64,000 nucleotides of DNA from Haloimpatiens sp042688525 (lineage in GTDB: Bacteria > Bacillota > Clostridia > Clostridiales > Clostridiaceae), in contig NZ_JBHWAB010000001.1 of the NCBI RefSeq assembly GCF_042688525.2, positions 1,488,001-1,552,000 of the forward strand. The letters are read 5' to 3'. Shown here piece by piece: positions 62,166-64,000 of this stretch. Under the pieces are notes generated by a model. It worked only from the letters and a program-made list of their open reading frames with translations. It had not been told where the DNA came from and did not search any database. The number at the start of each line of letters is the position of its first letter. The stretch's first letter is position 1. Both the position numbers and the translations under genes were made by a program.

Positions 62166-62194
62166 ATTATTTAACATTACAACTTCTAAGTCAA
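62166..62194 (-). promoter_or_regulatory. Putative SigA promoter of pdxST
   Basis: On the - strand TTGACT (62194-62189) and AATAAT (62171-62166) have a 17-base spacer. The -35 overlaps the edge of the palindrome at 62193-62210. Confidence 0.6.
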
Positions 62195-62210
62195 ATGTAT
62201 CGATACATTT
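62193..62210. promoter_or_regulatory. 18-bp perfect palindrome at the pdxST promoter
   Basis: AAATGTATCGATACATTT is fully self-complementary and lies at the upstream edge of the putative pdxST -35 element. TTCT and AGAA flank it about equally. It could be an operator. No regulator gene is adjacent. Confidence 0.5.
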
Positions 62211-62283
62211 AAGAAGCTATAAGGATTGGTAAATATAATTGCTGTTTTGATACTTTGGTTTTTATTATGATTTTGGAAAATAG

Positions 62284-62492
62284 GGAGAAAAGCTGAGGCC
62301 TGTTTGGCAGTAGAGATGGAATGTGCCGCCTTTTGTGCAGTTGCACAATACAGAAATGTTATTTTTGGACAGATGATATACGGTGGCAATGATATAAGCT
62401 GTGAAGAATGGAATTCCAGAGCTGAAGTGGATAGGGAGTTTATTAGAGAGGCGTTATTTTGGTTTGCAGTTGAAGCAAGTCTCCAATTATAA
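62284..62492 (+). pseudogene. Nucleoside phosphorylase C-terminal remnant
   Basis: The frame gives LAVEMECAAFCAVAQYRN and IYGGNDISCEEWNSRAEVDRE before a stop, matching the C-terminal part of purine/uridine phosphorylases (VEMEAAA-type substrate loop). The N-terminal two-thirds is absent. ATG 62304 exists, but KAEACLAVEMEC runs through it from upstream and no ribosome site is present. Past the stop the same frame reads 18 more sensible codons (IPKKEAVVYEAVLKNYKKT). Base composition is richer in GC than the neighbours, hinting at foreign or older origin. Confidence 0.7.
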
Positions 62493-62604
62493 GTTTGGAT
62501 TAAGTATAACATTCCAAAGAAAGAAGCGGTGGTATATGAAGCTGTACTTAAGAATTATAAGAAAACTTAAACTACTATAAGTCATGGCTTTTTAAATTAT
62601 AAAC

Positions 62605-62630
62605 TAAGGGAAGCAAGGATGCTTCCCTTA
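62605..62630. terminator. Hairpin after the phosphorylase remnant
   Basis: TAAGGGAAGC (62605-62614) pairs with GCTTCCCTTA (62621-62630) with a six-base loop. No strong T run follows on either strand. Confidence 0.5.
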
Positions 62631-62693
62631 AAATTTGTCTTATTATTAATAATACTCTTAAATAAAGTTTATGTTTCATTATTGATTATTCAC

Positions 62694-62733
62694 TCATTTC
62701 CCGCAGCGATTGTTTTCAACTGCGAAAGTTGAG
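62694..62733. repeat. MITE-like repeat, right-arm remnant E
   Basis: CATTTCCCGCAGCGATTGTT and CAACTGCGAAAGTTGAG match the right end of the copies at 7712 and 55034. The left arm is missing. Confidence 0.72.
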
Positions 62734-62750
62734 CTTGGTACTAAAATATA

Positions 62751-63215
62751 TTAACAGGGTTGACTGAATATAGGTACAGTTGTCCTTTTTAATTCATTAT
62801 TTTTACAAATTATGTTATAGCAATAGTTTATTATGTCACTTCGCTTAATAATTCCTATGAAGATGCCACTATCATCAACAACAGGAACAAAATTTTGATC
62901 TTTAGCTAAAGAAATTAAACTATTTATATCTGAGTTTATAGAAACAGGTTTATTTATCATGCGCCTAGAAATATTTTTTAAATTTACTTTGTTAGTATTA
63001 CTAAAAGTTAAATCAGGAATTTTCTTCATCTCCCAAAGTAAATCACCTTCAGTCAATGTACCAATATATTTACCAGAGTCATCTATTAAAGGTACAGCTG
63101 TATATCTATGAAGTTCCATTATTTCTAATGCTTGTTGCATGTTTGAGTTTACATTTAAATAAACAACATCTTTTTTAGGAGTAAGAAAAAAAGCAATATT
63201 CATATCTTTATCCAT
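62751..63215 (-). CDS. Two-CBS-domain protein
   Basis: The 154-residue protein consists of tandem CBS domains: MQQALEIMELHRYTAVPLIDDSGKYIGTLTEGDLLWEM (about 25-62) and INSLISLAKDQNFVPVVDDSGIFIGIIKRSDII (about 98-130). Together they form a Bateman module that usually binds adenosine nucleotides. No catalytic domain is attached. On the - strand AAAAGGATGGA precedes ATG 63215. Target and role are unknown. Confidence 0.88.
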   Translation of the reverse strand: MDKDMNIAFFLTPKKDVVYLNVNSNMQQALEIMELHRYTAVPLIDDSGKYIGTLTEGDLLWEMKKIPDLTFSNTNKVNLKNISRRMINKPVSINSDINSLISLAKDQNFVPVVDDSGIFIGIIKRSDIINYCYNIICKNNELKRTTVPIFSQPC

Positions 63216-63422
63216 CCTTTTATTAAAATAGTTGTAAAATAATCATTAACAACATTATAATTAAAATTTGTGTAGTACAAATTAAAAATATATTAATAAA
63301 TTTTAAAAAGTAACTACTACATAACTATATTATAACATTTGTATACGTAATTTTCATTAAAATGTAGTAGAGCTAGTTTTTTATGCAACATGTGCCTTTA
63401 TTAATGCACTACAGAAAGTTTT

Positions 63423-64000
63423 TTATTTCTTTCTTCTTTTAAGCCATGTTCTAAGTCCCATAATTAGGATGATTAAAGGAATAATTATTACAACAATACC
63501 TGAAAATAATAATCTGTCAAAAACACTAATTTGTAATACATAATCTTCTAAAATTTTTGGCCTAATAGATATACCTTGTTTTTTATTTTGAAGCCAGTTA
63601 ATAGAGTTCATAAAAAAGTCTAAATTAGCACTATTACTTAATGAATTAATCTGAGAACTAATGAAAGTTGAATTTGATACTACAATCAACTTAGACTTAT
63701 TTGAATTATTTGTCACACTTACAGCAATATTAAAAGGACCATTTAAATCACCTTTTTCTTTTTCTATAGTTGTAGCTTCTAAGTTTGTTTTAGCCCAAGA
63801 ATTATTGGTAGTTACTAATAAAGATTCAATATCTAAGGATTTATCTTTTGATTTAGATATTTTTATATTTTGACACCCAGGAATAAGAACTCTTAATTTA
63901 TTGTTATTTAATGAATTTAAAATATCATTATCTTCTTGCTTAGGTAATAAGTATAAAGGATTTTGTGATACATATTGAGTATTTCCTTCTACGACCATAG
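63423..64000 (-). CDS. GldG/ABC_transp_aux family protein, C-terminal part (5' end outside window)
   Basis: The frame is open to the window edge, so only the last 190 or so residues are seen and the first ATG (63998) is probably internal. The visible part has a mixed beta-rich extracellular region with TNNSWAKTNLEATTIEKEKGDLNGPFNIAVSV and KLIVVSNSTFISSQ, then FFMNSINWLQNKKQGISIRPK. A final membrane segment (IVVIIIPLIILIMGL) ends in RTWLKRRKK. This matches the end of GldG-like auxiliary proteins encoded next to ABC transporter permeases. The transporter genes would lie beyond 64000. Confidence 0.72.
   Translation of the reverse strand, partial: MVVEGNTQYVSQNPLYLLPKQEDNDILNSLNNNKLRVLIPGCQNIKISKSKDKSLDIESLLVTTNNSWAKTNLEATTIEKEKGDLNGPFNIAVSVTNNSNKSKLIVVSNSTFISSQINSLSNSANLDFFMNSINWLQNKKQGISIRPKILEDYVLQISVFDRLLFSGIVVIIIPLIILIMGLRTWLKRRKK

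Noticed and set aside
62186..62512. A - strand open frame over the phosphorylase remnant
   Set aside because: The + strand reading gives clear nucleoside phosphorylase sequence; the - strand reading gives none.
49842..64000. Prophage or integrative element
   Set aside because: No integrase, structural, replication or att-like sequences were found; only small palindromic repeats and one gene remnant suggest mobility.

Overview
The window is a low-GC chromosomal segment from an endospore-forming clostridium, most likely Clostridium sensu stricto. The sequence supports this by its strong AT bias, AGA-rich codons, purine-rich AGGAGG ribosome sites, a Gram-positive PolC, CodY, SpoIIIE, SpoVS, an alpha/beta-type SASP and a SigH-type promoter. 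The species cannot be fixed by reading alone.

Positions 1-49700 hold a conserved housekeeping block, nearly all on the + strand. The order is smc (3' end), ftsY, ylxM-ffh, rpsP-khpA, rimM-trmD, rplS, rbgA-rnhB, yraN (- strand), comM-dprA-topA, codY, rpsB-tsf, pyrH-frr, uppS-cdsA, a PerM-type permease, dxr-rseP-ispG, polC, rimP-nusA-rnpM-rplGA-infB-rbfA-nrnA-truB-ribF, rpsO, pnp, an M16 peptidase, ymxH, dapG, tepA, spoIIIE, rimO-pgsA, recA, rny and spoVS. Together these cover protein targeting, ribosome assembly, translation, RNA decay, isoprenoid and phospholipid synthesis, replication, recombination and sporulation. Clear SigA promoters precede ylxM, rplS, codY, rpsB, rimP, rpsO, recA, ptsH and the marR gene. 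Structured leaders precede rplS, rpsB, rpsO and rimP, and recA has a LexA box.

Positions 49700-64000 are accessory in character. They carry a polyprenyl-phosphate sugar cluster (UbiA-type phosphoribosyltransferase-like protein, GT39-like transferase, EamA/ArnE-like protein), an aspartate aminotransferase, a free EIIA-Glc-like protein with HPr, a MarR regulator with an HsmA-like membrane protein, an orphan CheX, an M29 aminopeptidase, a SASP, an unrecognised protein, a monofunctional transglycosylase, pdxST, a nucleoside phosphorylase remnant, a CBS protein and the 3' end of a GldG-like gene.

The most notable observations are: (1) recA is split by a one-base frameshift in an A7 run; (2) ffh appears to be shifted at its extreme 3' end in an A-run of the same context, both places reading A_AAA_AAG in the zero frame; (3) a palindromic MITE-like repeat family occurs as two full copies and three remnants, one copy carrying a nested palindromic insert; (4) a SigH-consensus promoter for spoVS is built into the rny terminator stem; (5) candidate operators lie in front of the marR gene and pdxST. 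No CRISPR array, phage, tRNA or rRNA was seen.
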